DNA of 64,000 nt, from positions 551,501-615,500 of the forward strand of contig NZ_CP125380.1 in the NCBI RefSeq assembly GCF_034009455.1, read 5' to 3'. The notes under the pieces were generated by a model that was not told the origin of the DNA, searched no databases, and saw only the letters and a list, made by a program, of their open reading frames with translations. Shown here piece after piece: positions 19,472-29,283 of the stretch (position 1 is its first letter; every line of letters begins with the position of its first letter). Both the position numbers and the translations under genes were made by a program. The stretch is from Pseudomonas sp. P5_109. GTDB lineage: Bacteria; Pseudomonadota; Gammaproteobacteria; Pseudomonadales; Pseudomonadaceae.

Positions 19472-21376
19472 ATGGCCACTCCCAGCGCTAGCTCTTATAA
19501 CGCAGACGCCATCGAAGTCCTCTCGGGCCTCGACCCGGTGCGCAAACGCCCCGGCATGTACACCGACACCAGTCGGCCGAACCACCTTGCCCAGGAAGTC
19601 ATCGACAACAGCGTCGACGAAGCCTTGGCCGGGCACGCCTCATCGGTGCAGGTGATCCTGCACGCCGACCATTCCCTGGAAGTCAGCGATGACGGCCGGG
19701 GCATGCCAGTGGACATTCACCCCGAGGAAGGTGTTTCGGGCGTCGAGCTGATCCTCACCAAGCTGCATGCCGGTGGCAAGTTTTCCAACAAGAACTACCA
19801 GTTCTCCGGCGGTCTGCACGGGGTGGGTATTTCCGTGGTCAACGCCTTGTCCACCGAAGTCCGGGTGCGTGTAAAACGTGACGGCAACGAATACCAGATG
19901 ACCTTCAAGGATGGCTACAAGGCCACCGAGCTGGAAATCGTCGGCACTGTCGGCAAACGCAACACCGGCACCAGCGTGTTCTTCGCGCCGGATCCGAAAT
20001 ACTTCGACTCGCCGAAATTCTCCATCAGCCGCCTCAAGCACGTGCTCAAGGCCAAGGCCGTGTTGTGCCCGGGGCTGTTGGTCAGCTTTGAAGACAAGGC
20101 CTCCGGCGAGAAAGTCGAATGGCATTACGAAGACGGCCTGCGTTCCTATCTGGTGGACGCGGTCACCGAATTCGAACGCCTGCCGGACGAGCCGTTCTGC
20201 GGCGCCTTCGCCGGTAATAAGGAAGCGGTCGATTGGGCGCTGCTGTGGCTACCCGAAGGTGGCGACGCGGTGCAGGAAAGCTACGTCAACCTGATCCCGA
20301 CAGCCCAGGGCGGTACTCACGTCAACGGATTGCGTCAGGGCCTGCTCGATGCCATGCGCGAATTCTGTGAATTCCGCAGCCTGTTGCCGCGCGGCGTGAA
20401 GCTGGCGCCGGAGGACGTCTGGGAACGTATTGCCTTCGTGTTGTCGATGAAGATGCAGGAGCCGCAATTCTCCGGCCAGACCAAGGAGCGCCTGTCGTCC
20501 CGTGAAGCGGCGGCATTCGTCTCCGGTGTGGTCAAGGATGCCTTCAGCCTGTGGCTTAACGCCAACCCGGAAACCGGCATGCTGCTGGCGGAACTGGCAA
20601 TCAACAACGCCGGCCGTCGTTTGAAGGCGAGCAAGAAAGTCGAGCGTAAACGCGTCACCCAAGGCCCGGCGCTGCCGGGCAAACTGGCCGACTGTGCCGG
20701 ACAGGACCCGATGCGTTCCGAACTGTTCCTGGTGGAAGGTGATTCCGCCGGCGGTTCTGCCAAACAAGCGCGGGACAAAGAGTTCCAGGCAATCCTGCCG
20801 TTGCGCGGCAAGATCCTCAACACCTGGGAAGTCGACGGCAGCGAAGTGCTGGCCAGCCAGGAAGTGCACAACATTGCCGTGGCCATTGGTGTCGATCCGG
20901 GCGCGGCGGACATGAGCCAGCTGCGCTACGGCAAGATCTGCATCCTCGCCGACGCCGACTCCGACGGCCTGCACATCGCGACCTTGCTGTGCGCCTTGTT
21001 CGTCCAGCATTTCCGCCCGTTGGTGGATGCCGGTCACGTCTATGTCGCGATGCCGCCGCTGTACCGCATCGACCTGGGCAAAGAGATCTACTACGCCCTC
21101 GATGAAGCCGAGCGCGATGGCATCCTCGATCGCCTGGTGGCCGAGAAGAAACGCGGCAAGCCGCAGGTCACCCGATTCAAGGGGCTGGGCGAGATGAACC
21201 CGCCGCAGCTACGCGAGACCACCATGGATCCGAACACTCGGCGTCTGGTGCAATTGACCCTGGAAGATTTCGAGGCGACCTCGGAAATGATGGACATGCT
21301 GCTGGCGAAGAAACGCGCCGGTGACCGCAAGACCTGGCTGGAGTCCAAGGGCAACCTGGCCGAGGTGCTGGGCTGA
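19472..21376 (+). CDS. parE: DNA topoisomerase IV subunit B ParE
   Basis: The ATPase subunit of topoisomerase IV (634 aa) pairs with ParC to unlink daughter chromosomes. The GHKL ATPase site is visible in EVIDNSVDEALAG, and the Toprim domain in EGDSAGGSAKQ and DADSDG. The length is standard. The stop codon shares one base with the start of the phytase-like gene (TGATG), so parE begins a four-gene cluster that ends with parC. Its start at 19472 gives MATPSASSYNADAIEVL, with the conserved AIEVL.GLDPVRKRPGMY region close to the N-terminus. Confidence 0.97.
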   Translation: MATPSASSYNADAIEVLSGLDPVRKRPGMYTDTSRPNHLAQEVIDNSVDEALAGHASSVQVILHADHSLEVSDDGRGMPVDIHPEEGVSGVELILTKLHAGGKFSNKNYQFSGGLHGVGISVVNALSTEVRVRVKRDGNEYQMTFKDGYKATELEIVGTVGKRNTGTSVFFAPDPKYFDSPKFSISRLKHVLKAKAVLCPGLLVSFEDKASGEKVEWHYEDGLRSYLVDAVTEFERLPDEPFCGAFAGNKEAVDWALLWLPEGGDAVQESYVNLIPTAQGGTHVNGLRQGLLDAMREFCEFRSLLPRGVKLAPEDVWERIAFVLSMKMQEPQFSGQTKERLSSREAAAFVSGVVKDAFSLWLNANPETGMLLAELAINNAGRRLKASKKVERKRVTQGPALPGKLADCAGQDPMRSELFLVEGDSAGGSAKQARDKEFQAILPLRGKILNTWEVDGSEVLASQEVHNIAVAIGVDPGAADMSQLRYGKICILADADSDGLHIATLLCALFVQHFRPLVDAGHVYVAMPPLYRIDLGKEIYYALDEAERDGILDRLVAEKKRGKPQVTRFKGLGEMNPPQLRETTMDPNTRRLVQLTLEDFEATSEMMDMLLAKKRAGDRKTWLESKGNLAEVLG

Positions 21377-22365
21377 TGCGTCTGGGCTTTGCCCTGGCCT
21401 GTGGGTTGCTGCTGACGTCGATAACGGTTTGCGCCGAACCGGCACCAGAGTTGCGCCTGTTGTCCGGGCATGTCGTCAACGGCATGCGCGGTGGCAACCT
21501 GTCCGGGCTGGCGCAGTGTGGCAATGAACTGTGGGCGGTTTCCGACCGCGACGATGATCAGATCTATCGCCTCGATACCCGCGAGCCAGTCTGGCAGGCC
21601 GAAACGGTGCACATTGACGTGCCGCCGGTGCCTGACAGCGGTTTGCCCTGGGGGCTGAAGTCTAGCGTCTGGGGAGCTTCGTTCATACGTGGCGGCGATC
21701 TGGATTTCGAAGGCATCACCTGCGACAGCGCTGGCAATCGCTACATCGTCAGCGAAGGCCATGCCGCTGTCTTGCAGGTGCCACCAACGGGGCCTGCCGC
21801 GTGGTTGAAAATCTCGCCGATGCTGGTTCGCGAGGCAAGGGCCAGAGGCCTGCTATTGCAATTCAATGCGTTGTTCGAAGGGCTGGCAATCAATCCGGCG
21901 GGCGATCAGATGTGGTTCGCCGCCGAGCGTCAGGGCCGTGGGCTGCTGCTGATCAAGCGCAAGCAGACGTTGTGGGACTGCGACGGTGGCTGCGTGCTGC
22001 TGAGCGAGGCAGGCGTGGAAATGCAGCCAGGGCAGTTCCCTCACGCCAGAGCTGTTCACCGGGACTTTTCCGATTTATCCCTGTTCAACGGCAAGCTCTT
22101 CACCCTTGAACGCAATGCCTACAAGATTTGCCGCCGGGATCCACAGACGGCCAAGGTCGAGCGCTGCTGGTCGTACGCCGCCGAGTTGTTGCAGGAGAAC
22201 CGTCGTTATCCACAGGATTATGGCCTCGAGGAAGCATTGATCGTGGATGCCGATGGCGCCTGGATCGGTGTCGACAACAATTTTGGCGCGCGCGTCGATG
22301 GTGAATTGCGTCCGGTGGTCTGGCGCTTTGCCGCACCGGACGGTGGCTGGAGTGCCAAGCCGTGA
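21376..22365 (+). CDS. Exported esterase-like / phytase-like propeller protein
   Basis: This protein of 329 aa has a clear signal peptide (about 1-20, ending ITVCA). The body resembles the esterase-like activity of phytase family (PF13449), with repeated beta-rich blades such as NLSGLAQCGNELWAVSDRDDD and DLDFEGITCD. It is expected in the periplasm. True activity is unknown; a phosphatase/phytase label would be inference. It overlaps parE by one base and the next gene by four, so its production is coupled to topoisomerase IV genes, though no functional link is known. Confidence 0.75.
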   Translation: MRLGFALACGLLLTSITVCAEPAPELRLLSGHVVNGMRGGNLSGLAQCGNELWAVSDRDDDQIYRLDTREPVWQAETVHIDVPPVPDSGLPWGLKSSVWGASFIRGGDLDFEGITCDSAGNRYIVSEGHAAVLQVPPTGPAAWLKISPMLVREARARGLLLQFNALFEGLAINPAGDQMWFAAERQGRGLLLIKRKQTLWDCDGGCVLLSEAGVEMQPGQFPHARAVHRDFSDLSLFNGKLFTLERNAYKICRRDPQTAKVERCWSYAAELLQENRRYPQDYGLEEALIVDADGAWIGVDNNFGARVDGELRPVVWRFAAPDGGWSAKP

Positions 22366-22886
22366 GACAACAATCGCCGGGTCAGCGCATCGGCCGAGTG
22401 TTCATGGTGCTGGCCTGGTGTGCCGGGCTGTTCCTGGCCGCGCGGTTTTTCGGCCAGTGGGAAGCTCGACAGCAAAATCCGAATGTGGTGGTCAGTTCGG
22501 AGCAGGGCGAAGGTTTCATTGAAGTGAAGCTGGTCAGCAATGTGCAGGGGCATTTCGTTGCCAGCGGCCAGATCAACGGCCAGCCGGTGGACTTCATGCT
22601 CGACACCGGGGCAACCGATGTGTCGATCCCGGCGGACCTGGCCAAGCGTTTGAAGCTCGAAGAAGGTTTCGGCGTAACCCTGAGCACGGCCAATGGCCTG
22701 AGCCAGGGCTATCGCACCCGGATCGAACGCCTGCAACTGGGCGGCATCGTGTTGCACGACGTACGTGCACTGGTGGCCCCGGGGCTGCATGGCGATCAGG
22801 TGCTGCTCGGCATGAGCGCACTGAACAAACTTGAATTTACCCAGCGCGGTGGCACCATGCTGCTGCGCCAGACAACGAACCGATGA
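22362..22886 (+). CDS. Membrane-anchored retropepsin-like aspartic protease (TIGR02281 type)
   Basis: This protein of 174 aa has one N-terminal membrane helix (about 11-31) and a periplasmic retroviral-type aspartic protease fold. The catalytic motif is D81-T-G-A in MLDTGATD. Such single-domain proteases must dimerise to form an active site. The substrate is unknown. It starts at a GTG (22362) overlapping the previous gene by 4 bp (GTGA) and ends 7 bp before parC. The family is widespread in proteobacteria, often near parC in pseudomonads as far as I recall. Confidence 0.85.
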   Translation: MRQQSPGQRIGRVFMVLAWCAGLFLAARFFGQWEARQQNPNVVVSSEQGEGFIEVKLVSNVQGHFVASGQINGQPVDFMLDTGATDVSIPADLAKRLKLEEGFGVTLSTANGLSQGYRTRIERLQLGGIVLHDVRALVAPGLHGDQVLLGMSALNKLEFTQRGGTMLLRQTTNR

Positions 22887-22893
22887 GGCCCGC

Positions 22894-25161
22894 ATGAGCG
22901 ACTCCCTTGATCTCAGCCTGGACGGTGTAGAACGCCGGTCACTGGCTGACTTCACCGAAAATGCCTACCTCAACTACTCCATGTACGTGATCATGGACCG
23001 TGCCTTGCCGCATATCGGCGACGGTCTGAAACCGGTACAGCGGCGTATCATCTACGCCATGAGCGAGCTGGGGCTGGACGCCGATTCCAAGCACAAGAAG
23101 TCGGCGCGTACCGTCGGTGACGTGCTCGGTAAATTCCACCCCCACGGCGACTCGGCCTGCTACGAAGCCATGGTGCTGATGGCCCAGCCGTTCAGCTATC
23201 GCTACACGCTGGTCGACGGCCAGGGTAACTGGGGTGCGCCGGATGATCCCAAGTCCTTCGCCGCCATGCGTTATACCGAAGCGCGCTTGTCGCGTTATTC
23301 CGAAGTGCTGCTCAGCGAACTGGGCCAGGGCACCGCGGACTGGGGGCCGAACTTCGACGGCACGCTGGACGAGCCGCTGGTCTTGCCAGCCCGTCTGCCG
23401 AACATTCTGCTCAACGGCACCACCGGTATCGCCGTAGGCATGGCCACCGACGTGCCGCCGCACAACCTGCGCGAAGTCGCCACCGCCTGCGTGCGCTTGC
23501 TCGACGAGCCCAAGGCCACGGTCGAACAGCTCTGTGAACACATCCAGGGCCCGGACTACCCGACCGAAGCGGAAATCATCACCCCGCGCGCCGACCTGCT
23601 GAAAATCTACGAAACCGGTCGCGGTTCGGTGCGCATGCGCGCCGTGTATCACATCGAAGACGGCGACATTATCGTCACTGCTCTGCCGCATCAGGTCTCG
23701 GGCGCCAAGGTGCTGGAGCAGATCGCCGCGATGATGCAGGCCAAGCCGTCCAAGGCGCCGCAAATTGCCGACCTGCGTGACGAATCCGACCACGAAAACC
23801 CGTGCCGGATCGTGATCATTCCGGGTGCGCGGAAAAACTTCGACCACGATGCGCTGATGCAGCACCTGTTCGCCAGCACCGAGCTGGAGTCGAGCTACCG
23901 GGTCAACATCAATATCATCGGCCTGGACGGCAAGCCGCAGCTGAAAAACCTGCGAGCGCTGCTGGTTGAATGGTTGGAGTTCCGGGTGCAGACCGTGCGT
24001 CGTCGCCTGCAATTCCGCCTCGACAAGGTCGAGCGTCGCCTGCACCTGTTGGACGGTTTGTTGATCGCTTACCTCAACCTGGATGAAGTGATCCACATCA
24101 TCCGTACCGAGGAACATCCGAAAGCCGCGCTGATCGAGCGCTTTGCCCTCAGCGAAATCCAGGCCGACTACATCCTCGACACCCGCCTGCGTCAGTTGGC
24201 GCGGCTGGAAGAGATGAAGCTGCGAGCCGAGCAGGATGAACTGCTCAAGGAACAAGCCAAGCTGCAAGCCTTGCTGGGCAGCGAAGCCAAGCTTAAGAAG
24301 CTGGTGCGCACCGAGCTGATCAAGGATGCCGAAACCTATGGCGACGACCGTCGTTCGCCAATCGTCGAGCGCGCCGAGGCCAAGGCCCTGACCGAACACG
24401 ATCTGCTGCCGAACGAGAAAGTGACGGTCGTGCTGTCGGAAAAAGGCTGGATCCGTTCCGCCAAAGGCCACGAAATCGATGCCACCGGGCTTTCCTACAA
24501 GGCCGGGGACGGTTTCAAGGCGCTGGCAGCCGGGCGCTCCAACCAGTTTGCCGTGTTCATCGACTCCACCGGCCGCAGTTATTCGGTGGCCGCCCATACC
24601 TTGCCGTCGGCTCGTGGCCAGGGCGAACCGCTGACCGGTCGCCTGACGCCGCCACCGGGGGCGAGTTTCGAATGCGTGCTGATGCCGGAAGACGATGCGC
24701 TGTACGTGATCGCCTCCGACGCCGGCTACGGTTTCGTGGTCAAGGGTGAAGACCTGCAGGCCAAGAACAAGGCGGGCAAGGCGCTGTTGAGTCTGCCGAA
24801 CAACGCCAAGGTCATGCTGCCGCGCCCTGTGGCCGATCGTGAGCAGAACTGGCTGGCGTCGGTGACGACCGAAGGTCGCCTACTGATATTCAAGATCAGC
24901 GACCTGCCACAATTAGGTAAGGGCAAAGGCAACAAAATCATCGGGATTCCCGGTGAGCGAGTGGCCAGTCGCGAAGAGTATGTCACGGACATCGCCGTAT
25001 TGCCGGACGGTGCGACACTGGTGTTGCAGGCCGGAAAACGTACCTTGTCACTGAAAGCGGACGACCTCGAACACTACAAGGGTGAACGTGGCCGTCGTGG
25101 CAATAAGTTGCCGCGTGGCTTCCAGCGGGTCGATGCGCTGCTCGTCGAAAACCTCAATTAG
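22894..25161 (+). CDS. parC: DNA topoisomerase IV subunit A ParC
   Basis: The breakage-reunion subunit of topoisomerase IV (755 aa). The active-site tyrosine is Y127 in AAMRYTEA. The quinolone-resistance region is wild type: S87 and E91 in [11 protein letters not shown]. The C-terminal part (about 500-755) is the beta-pinwheel DNA-wrapping domain. The frame is open 21 codons upstream inside the protease gene, but the ATG at 22894 gives the standard [11 protein letters not shown] start. Seven bases separate it from the protease gene. Confidence 0.97.
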   Translation: MSDSLDLSLDGVERRSLADFTENAYLNYSMYVIMDRALPHIGDGLKPVQRRIIYAMSELGLDADSKHKKSARTVGDVLGKFHPHGDSACYEAMVLMAQPFSYRYTLVDGQGNWGAPDDPKSFAAMRYTEARLSRYSEVLLSELGQGTADWGPNFDGTLDEPLVLPARLPNILLNGTTGIAVGMATDVPPHNLREVATACVRLLDEPKATVEQLCEHIQGPDYPTEAEIITPRADLLKIYETGRGSVRMRAVYHIEDGDIIVTALPHQVSGAKVLEQIAAMMQAKPSKAPQIADLRDESDHENPCRIVIIPGARKNFDHDALMQHLFASTELESSYRVNINIIGLDGKPQLKNLRALLVEWLEFRVQTVRRRLQFRLDKVERRLHLLDGLLIAYLNLDEVIHIIRTEEHPKAALIERFALSEIQADYILDTRLRQLARLEEMKLRAEQDELLKEQAKLQALLGSEAKLKKLVRTELIKDAETYGDDRRSPIVERAEAKALTEHDLLPNEKVTVVLSEKGWIRSAKGHEIDATGLSYKAGDGFKALAAGRSNQFAVFIDSTGRSYSVAAHTLPSARGQGEPLTGRLTPPPGASFECVLMPEDDALYVIASDAGYGFVVKGEDLQAKNKAGKALLSLPNNAKVMLPRPVADREQNWLASVTTEGRLLIFKISDLPQLGKGKGNKIIGIPGERVASREEYVTDIAVLPDGATLVLQAGKRTLSLKADDLEHYKGERGRRGNKLPRGFQRVDALLVENLN

Positions 25162-25173
25162 GCGATTTAGAGA

Positions 25174-25205
25174 CGCCGACCTACGATTTAACCCGTAGTT
25201 CGGCG
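25174..25205 (+). terminator. Hairpin after parC
   Basis: CGCCGA (25174-25179) and CTACG pair with CGTAG and TCGGCG (25200-25205), with one mismatch. No T-run follows, so it is at best a weak or Rho-assisted terminator. Confidence 0.35.
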
Positions 25206-25336
25206 CTTTGCGCTGGAGTCGGAACGCATATTCACGGATGATATGGCCTTTCAAGCGCCGGCATTGCCGCGCGTTCTTCATATTTATTGAGTATTTTCAC
25301 TGTGATCAGCCTTTTAACGATCACCTGGATGGGACG

Positions 25337-26050
25337 ATGACTGCTCTGCGCCTTCCTTTTATTCTTATGCTCGCTGGCGTTCTTGGCCTGGCGGGTTGCA
25401 GCGTTCACCAGCCGGTGTCGTTGTATCAGCTTGACGCTGGAAGTCCGGTTCAGCCTGCACAGAACGCGGGCATGGCGGTATTGTTGGGGCCAGTCACCGT
25501 GGCCGACTACCTGCAACGCGAAACCCTGTTGCAGCGTCAGCCGGATGGCAGCTTGCAAGCCTCGACCGACGGTCGTTGGGCCGGTAGCCTTTCGTCGGAT
25601 ATCGATCAGTTGCTGCTGCGTCAGGTCGCGGGTCACCTGGACAGCCAGCGCGTAGTGTTGGCCCCGGCGACATTGGGTTTCACCCCGGACGTTCAGGTAT
25701 TGCTGACCATCACGCGCCTGGATTCGGGTGCCAAACAACCAGCGATCCTCGATGCGCAATGGCGTCTGATCGACCGTCGCGGGCAAGTTCGCGACAACCG
25801 CATCATCCATTTGCAGGAACAGCATGCCGGTAGTACGGCGGCTCAGGTCCAGGCTCAGGGTGTGTTGCTGCAGCGCCTGGCCGAGCAACTGTCGGTGGCG
25901 CTCAAGCCGCTGGCCAATCAGCCACCGATCGCCGAAGCCCCGCGCAAGCCGGCAGCCAAGGCGGCAGCACCTGCGGTAGAACAGGAAAAGCAGCCGAAGA
26001 TCCCGATGGCGGCACCTATTCGTACGGATATGGAAGTGTTCCGCTTCTGA
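25337..26050 (+). CDS. PqiC-like ABC-transport auxiliary lipoprotein
   Basis: This lipoprotein of 237 aa has lipobox LAGC and lipidated C21, followed by a DUF330/PqiC-type beta-rich domain (YQLDAGSPVQP, GMAVLLGPVTV, RVVLAP). PqiC family proteins are outer-membrane lipoproteins that work with MCE proteins in envelope lipid transport. No MCE (PqiA/PqiB) genes are next to it here, so it is an orphan and its partner is unknown. The C-terminus is a Pro/Ala/Lys-rich tail from about residue 198. The ATG at 25337 gives the signal peptide; the earlier open frame does not look like protein. Confidence 0.75.
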   Translation: MTALRLPFILMLAGVLGLAGCSVHQPVSLYQLDAGSPVQPAQNAGMAVLLGPVTVADYLQRETLLQRQPDGSLQASTDGRWAGSLSSDIDQLLLRQVAGHLDSQRVVLAPATLGFTPDVQVLLTITRLDSGAKQPAILDAQWRLIDRRGQVRDNRIIHLQEQHAGSTAAQVQAQGVLLQRLAEQLSVALKPLANQPPIAEAPRKPAAKAAAPAVEQEKQPKIPMAAPIRTDMEVFRF

Positions 26051-26068
26051 GTCTGGATGGACTTCAAA

Positions 26069-26100
26069 CAAAGCCCGCCTTGTGCGGGCTTTGTTGTTTC
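26069..26100 (+). terminator. Rho-independent terminator of the PqiC-like gene
   Basis: A perfect 10-bp stem (CAAAGCCCGC / GCGGGCTTTG) with a 5-base loop, then TTGTTT, begins 18 bases after the stop codon. Confidence 0.85.
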
Positions 26101-26134
26101 TGCAGGTTGGAGATTTCTGGCGTCAGTTCCGGCC

Positions 26135-26229
26135 TCTTCGCGGGCAAGCCCGCTCCCACAGTGTCCGCGTCGTACACATATTATGTGAACGGCCCTGAAC
26201 CTGTGGGAGCGGGCTTGCTCGCGAAGGCG
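26135..26229. repeat. REP pair, family B
   Basis: Inverted copies of CTTCGCGGGCAAGCCCGCTC and CTGTGGGAGCGGGCTTGCTC enclose about 40 bases, in the gap between two convergent genes and flanked on both sides by terminators. Confidence 0.92.
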
Positions 26230-26241
26230 TCATGACAGGCA

Positions 26242-26282
26242 ACAAAAAAGCCCGCAGACGATCACTCATCTGCGGGCTTCTT
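26242..26282 (-). terminator. Terminator of the AhpA/YtjB-like gene
   Basis: On the minus strand an 11-bp stem (AAGCCCGCAGA / TCTGCGGGCTT) is followed by a T-run (TTTTTTG). It lies about 20 bases after the stop codon. Confidence 0.85.
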
Positions 26283-26299
26283 CACATCGGGGTCAAGGC

Positions 26300-27811
26300 T
26301 TAAGCGCGACGCTCGTGCATCCGCGCCAGTTGCCGCTCAAGCATCGACGGATAAGGCTCCATCAACCGCTCCACGCAGCAAGCTCCCTCAGGGCTGGCAA
26401 TCGGACGGATCCGTGCGCGCTGGCGAATCAACGCGTCATCGCTGATCTTGCGCTCCACCAGCAGCAGGTTGCGGCTGTGTTGCGACAGGGCCAGGGCGTC
26501 CTGGGCGGAGTCGGTCAGCAGCAGGTCGATCTGGCTCAGGCCGAACAGCTCGTCGCCGAGGGTCAGGCCTAGCTGCAATTGCAGGGTGATGCCGCTGTCC
26601 GCGACTTCGATCTGCAACTGGTGGCCCAGGGCCCGCAGCAGCTCGCCACAGCAAATGGCGTTGGTCAGGTAATCGTCGCCGCTGTCTTCGGTGTGGAACA
26701 GCATCAACGTACTGCCATCGTTCAGGGTCTCCACTTCGCCTTGATACAGCGAAGCGGCCTGGTCGAGGCAATCGCGATAGCGTTCTAGCAGTTCTTCCAG
26801 GCGTGCCCGCGGCAGGCGTCGCAGCTGTTCCTGGGAACCCAGTTGCACCGCCAGCACCGCGCTGTGTTGCGGAACGCTCGGCGTGGCCTTGCGAACCACC
26901 GGTTGTGGCGGGCTGTCCAGTGACTCGTCGCGCAGGTCGGCGAACGGGTCTTCGTCATCGTCGTCTTCGACGGTGCTGACGATCTGCCGAGGTGCTGGCT
27001 TGAGCGCCGCTACCGGGCGGCTCTCGTCGAAACTCGGGTCGCGCAGGTTACGGACTTCGAATTCTGGTTCGTCTTCGACGTCGTCGAGTTCCGGTTCTGG
27101 CTCCGGCACGGGAGCAGGTTCCGGGGCGAAGTTGGCGTGCAGTTGACGCGCCAGGTCACCGATTTCGTCCTGGCGGTCGGTAGCCGGGGTGTATTCATCG
27201 ATATTGCGCAGCCATACCCGCAATTGCAGCAGCGGCGTGGAGAGATACCGCCCCATGCGCAGGCTCAAGGCCAGGGACAGGGCCAGCAGGATGGCACTGA
27301 GGATACCCATGCTTTGCAGGCTGATGGTCATCGGCTGCTGGAACTGGTCCATGTCCAGGCTGATGCGCAGTTGCCCGGCCGTCACGTCCTGGAAGGTTAT
27401 CTTGCTCTGGTACATGCCTTCGGCTTCGCCCAGCAGACCATGTTTTGGCCGCTGGCCGGATTCGGCGAGGATGCGGTTGTCCGGGCTGTAGATGGCGGCG
27501 TGGGCCACCAGCTTGTTCTTGGTCAGGTTGTTGAGCAGCACATTGAGGCTGAGGATGTCGTTGGACACCAACAGCTCGGTGGCCGAGGTGGCCGTCTGCG
27601 TGGTCAGGCTTTCGCCCAGCGCATCCGCCTGCTCGTGCATGGCCTGCTTGAACTGCAAGCCCATCACACCGGCATAGATGACCAGGGCCAGGGCGACCAG
27701 GATCACGTTATGGCTGGCGATGCGCAATGCAATCGGTACACGGCGGTGGCGCAGTGCCCGGAAGATCAGCAGGAAGAAGTTATCGGTTTTTACTGGCGTG
27801 GGCCGGTTCAC
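26300..27811 (-). CDS. AhpA/YtjB-like membrane protein with acidic linker
   Basis: This protein of 503 aa has two membrane helices (about 32-50 and 168-186) around a periplasmic domain, then a HAMP-like segment to about 230. An acidic, Pro/Glu/Asp-rich linker (about 225-310) leads to a C-terminal domain (about 315-490) that looks like a degenerate nucleotide-cyclase-type fold. The N-terminal half matches the Smp/YtjB (AhpA) family, which is divergent from serB in E. coli as it is here. Function is unresolved; E. coli AhpA affects membrane and peptide traits. It is divergent from serB with about 135 bp between, so both promoters lie there. Confidence 0.75.
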   Translation of the reverse strand: MNRPTPVKTDNFFLLIFRALRHRRVPIALRIASHNVILVALALVIYAGVMGLQFKQAMHEQADALGESLTTQTATSATELLVSNDILSLNVLLNNLTKNKLVAHAAIYSPDNRILAESGQRPKHGLLGEAEGMYQSKITFQDVTAGQLRISLDMDQFQQPMTISLQSMGILSAILLALSLALSLRMGRYLSTPLLQLRVWLRNIDEYTPATDRQDEIGDLARQLHANFAPEPAPVPEPEPELDDVEDEPEFEVRNLRDPSFDESRPVAALKPAPRQIVSTVEDDDDEDPFADLRDESLDSPPQPVVRKATPSVPQHSAVLAVQLGSQEQLRRLPRARLEELLERYRDCLDQAASLYQGEVETLNDGSTLMLFHTEDSGDDYLTNAICCGELLRALGHQLQIEVADSGITLQLQLGLTLGDELFGLSQIDLLLTDSAQDALALSQHSRNLLLVERKISDDALIRQRARIRPIASPEGACCVERLMEPYPSMLERQLARMHERRA

Positions 27812-27946
27812 TTGAGCTCGGCTCTTTTGTCCGTGAAGTTGACGCGCAGTATAGCGACAGGCCCTAGACCGTCAAAGCGCTCACGGTGCCCGATGGTCAC
27901 TGAAAGTGGGTAGAATGCGGTTTTTTTCCACCTGCGGGGGTGCGCC

Positions 27947-29161
27947 TTGCGCGAAATCGTCCTGATAAACATCACGGGAGTCGACCGTCCGGGTCTGACT
28001 GCGGCCATTACCGGCGTTCTGGCCCAGGGTGGTGTGAACATTCTCGACATCGGTCAGGCGGTGATCCACGACACCTTGTCGTTCGGCATCCTGGTTGAAA
28101 TTCCCGACACCGAGCAAGGCAAGTCCGTGCTCAAGGACATCCTGTTCAAGGGTTACGAGCTCGATCAACAAGTGCGTTTCACGCCGGTGTCCGAACAGGA
28201 TTACCAGCAGTGGGTCGGCAACCAGGGCAAAAAGCGCCACATCGTGACCCTGTTGACCCGCAAGGTGACAGCCGGGCAGTTGCAGGCCGTGAGTTCGATC
28301 ACCGCCAAATATGGCCTGAACATCGACCACATCGATCGTCTGTCCGGGCGCATGCCGCTGGATACGCCGGCCGACAAGGGCAAGGGTTGCATCGAATTTT
28401 CCGTGCGTGGCGAGGCGGCTGATCCGCAGGCGCTGCGTGCCGAATTCCTCAGCGTCGCCCAGGAACTGAACGTCGACATCGCCTTCCAGGAAGATTCACT
28501 GTTCCGTCGCAACCGTCGCCTGGCGGTATTCGACATGGACTCGACGCTGATCGAAGCCGAAGTGATCGATGAGCTGGCCAAGGCGGCTGGTGTGGGTGAC
28601 AAGGTCTCGGAAATCACTGAGCGGGCGATGGCCGGTGAACTGGACTTCCGCGCCAGCTTCAAGGAACGCCTGGCCTTGCTCAAAGGCCTGGACGTCAATG
28701 TGCTGGATTCCATCGGCGCCTCGCTGCGCCTGACCGAAGGTGCCGAAACCCTGTTCGCCGAACTCAAGCGCCTGGGCTACAAGACCGCGATCCTGTCGGG
28801 TGGCTTCACCTACTTCGCCAAGCAATTGCAGGCCAAGCTGGGTATCGACTATGTGTTTGCCAACGAACTGGAAGTGGTCGACGGCAAGGTCACCGGCGTC
28901 GCGGTTGAGCCGATTGTCGATGCACAGCGCAAGGCTGATCTGCTGAAGGAGCTGGCACACAAGGAAGGTTTGCGTCTGGAGCAGACCATTGCCGTCGGCG
29001 ATGGCGCCAATGACTTGCCGATGCTGGCGATTGCCGGGTTGGGCGTGGCGTTCCGTGCCAAGCCGCTGGTCAAGCAGTCGGCCAAGCAGGCGATCTCGAC
29101 CCTGGGACTGGATGGCGTGTTGTACCTGCTGGGCTTCCGCGATCGCGACGGCCAGCTCTGA
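27947..29161 (+). CDS. serB: Phosphoserine phosphatase SerB
   Basis: This HAD-family enzyme of 404 aa catalyses the last step of serine synthesis. The N-terminal third (about 1-175) holds two ACT-like domains, so serine feedback regulation is likely. The HAD motifs are D196-M-D198-S-T, SGGFTYF, and GDGANDLPML near the C-terminus. The start is a TTG at 27947 after GCGGGGG; no ATG or GTG fits better. The longer ACT-containing form is the common one in Pseudomonas. Confidence 0.96.
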   Translation: MREIVLINITGVDRPGLTAAITGVLAQGGVNILDIGQAVIHDTLSFGILVEIPDTEQGKSVLKDILFKGYELDQQVRFTPVSEQDYQQWVGNQGKKRHIVTLLTRKVTAGQLQAVSSITAKYGLNIDHIDRLSGRMPLDTPADKGKGCIEFSVRGEAADPQALRAEFLSVAQELNVDIAFQEDSLFRRNRRLAVFDMDSTLIEAEVIDELAKAAGVGDKVSEITERAMAGELDFRASFKERLALLKGLDVNVLDSIGASLRLTEGAETLFAELKRLGYKTAILSGGFTYFAKQLQAKLGIDYVFANELEVVDGKVTGVAVEPIVDAQRKADLLKELAHKEGLRLEQTIAVGDGANDLPMLAIAGLGVAFRAKPLVKQSAKQAISTLGLDGVLYLLGFRDRDGQL

Positions 29162-29174
29162 TACACCCGATACA

Positions 29175-29269
29175 AATGTGGGAGCGGGCTTGCTCGCGAA
29201 GGCGTCATCACATTCAACATCCATGTTGACTGTAAGTCCGCTTTCGCGAGCAAGCCCGCTCCCACAGGG
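29175..29269. repeat. REP pair, family B
   Basis: Inverted copies AAATGTGGGAGCGGGCTTGC and its complement TTTCGCGAGCAAGCCCGCTC enclose about 40 bases, filling the gap between convergent serB and psd. Confidence 0.92.
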
Positions 29270-29283
29270 ATGCAGCTTGGTCT

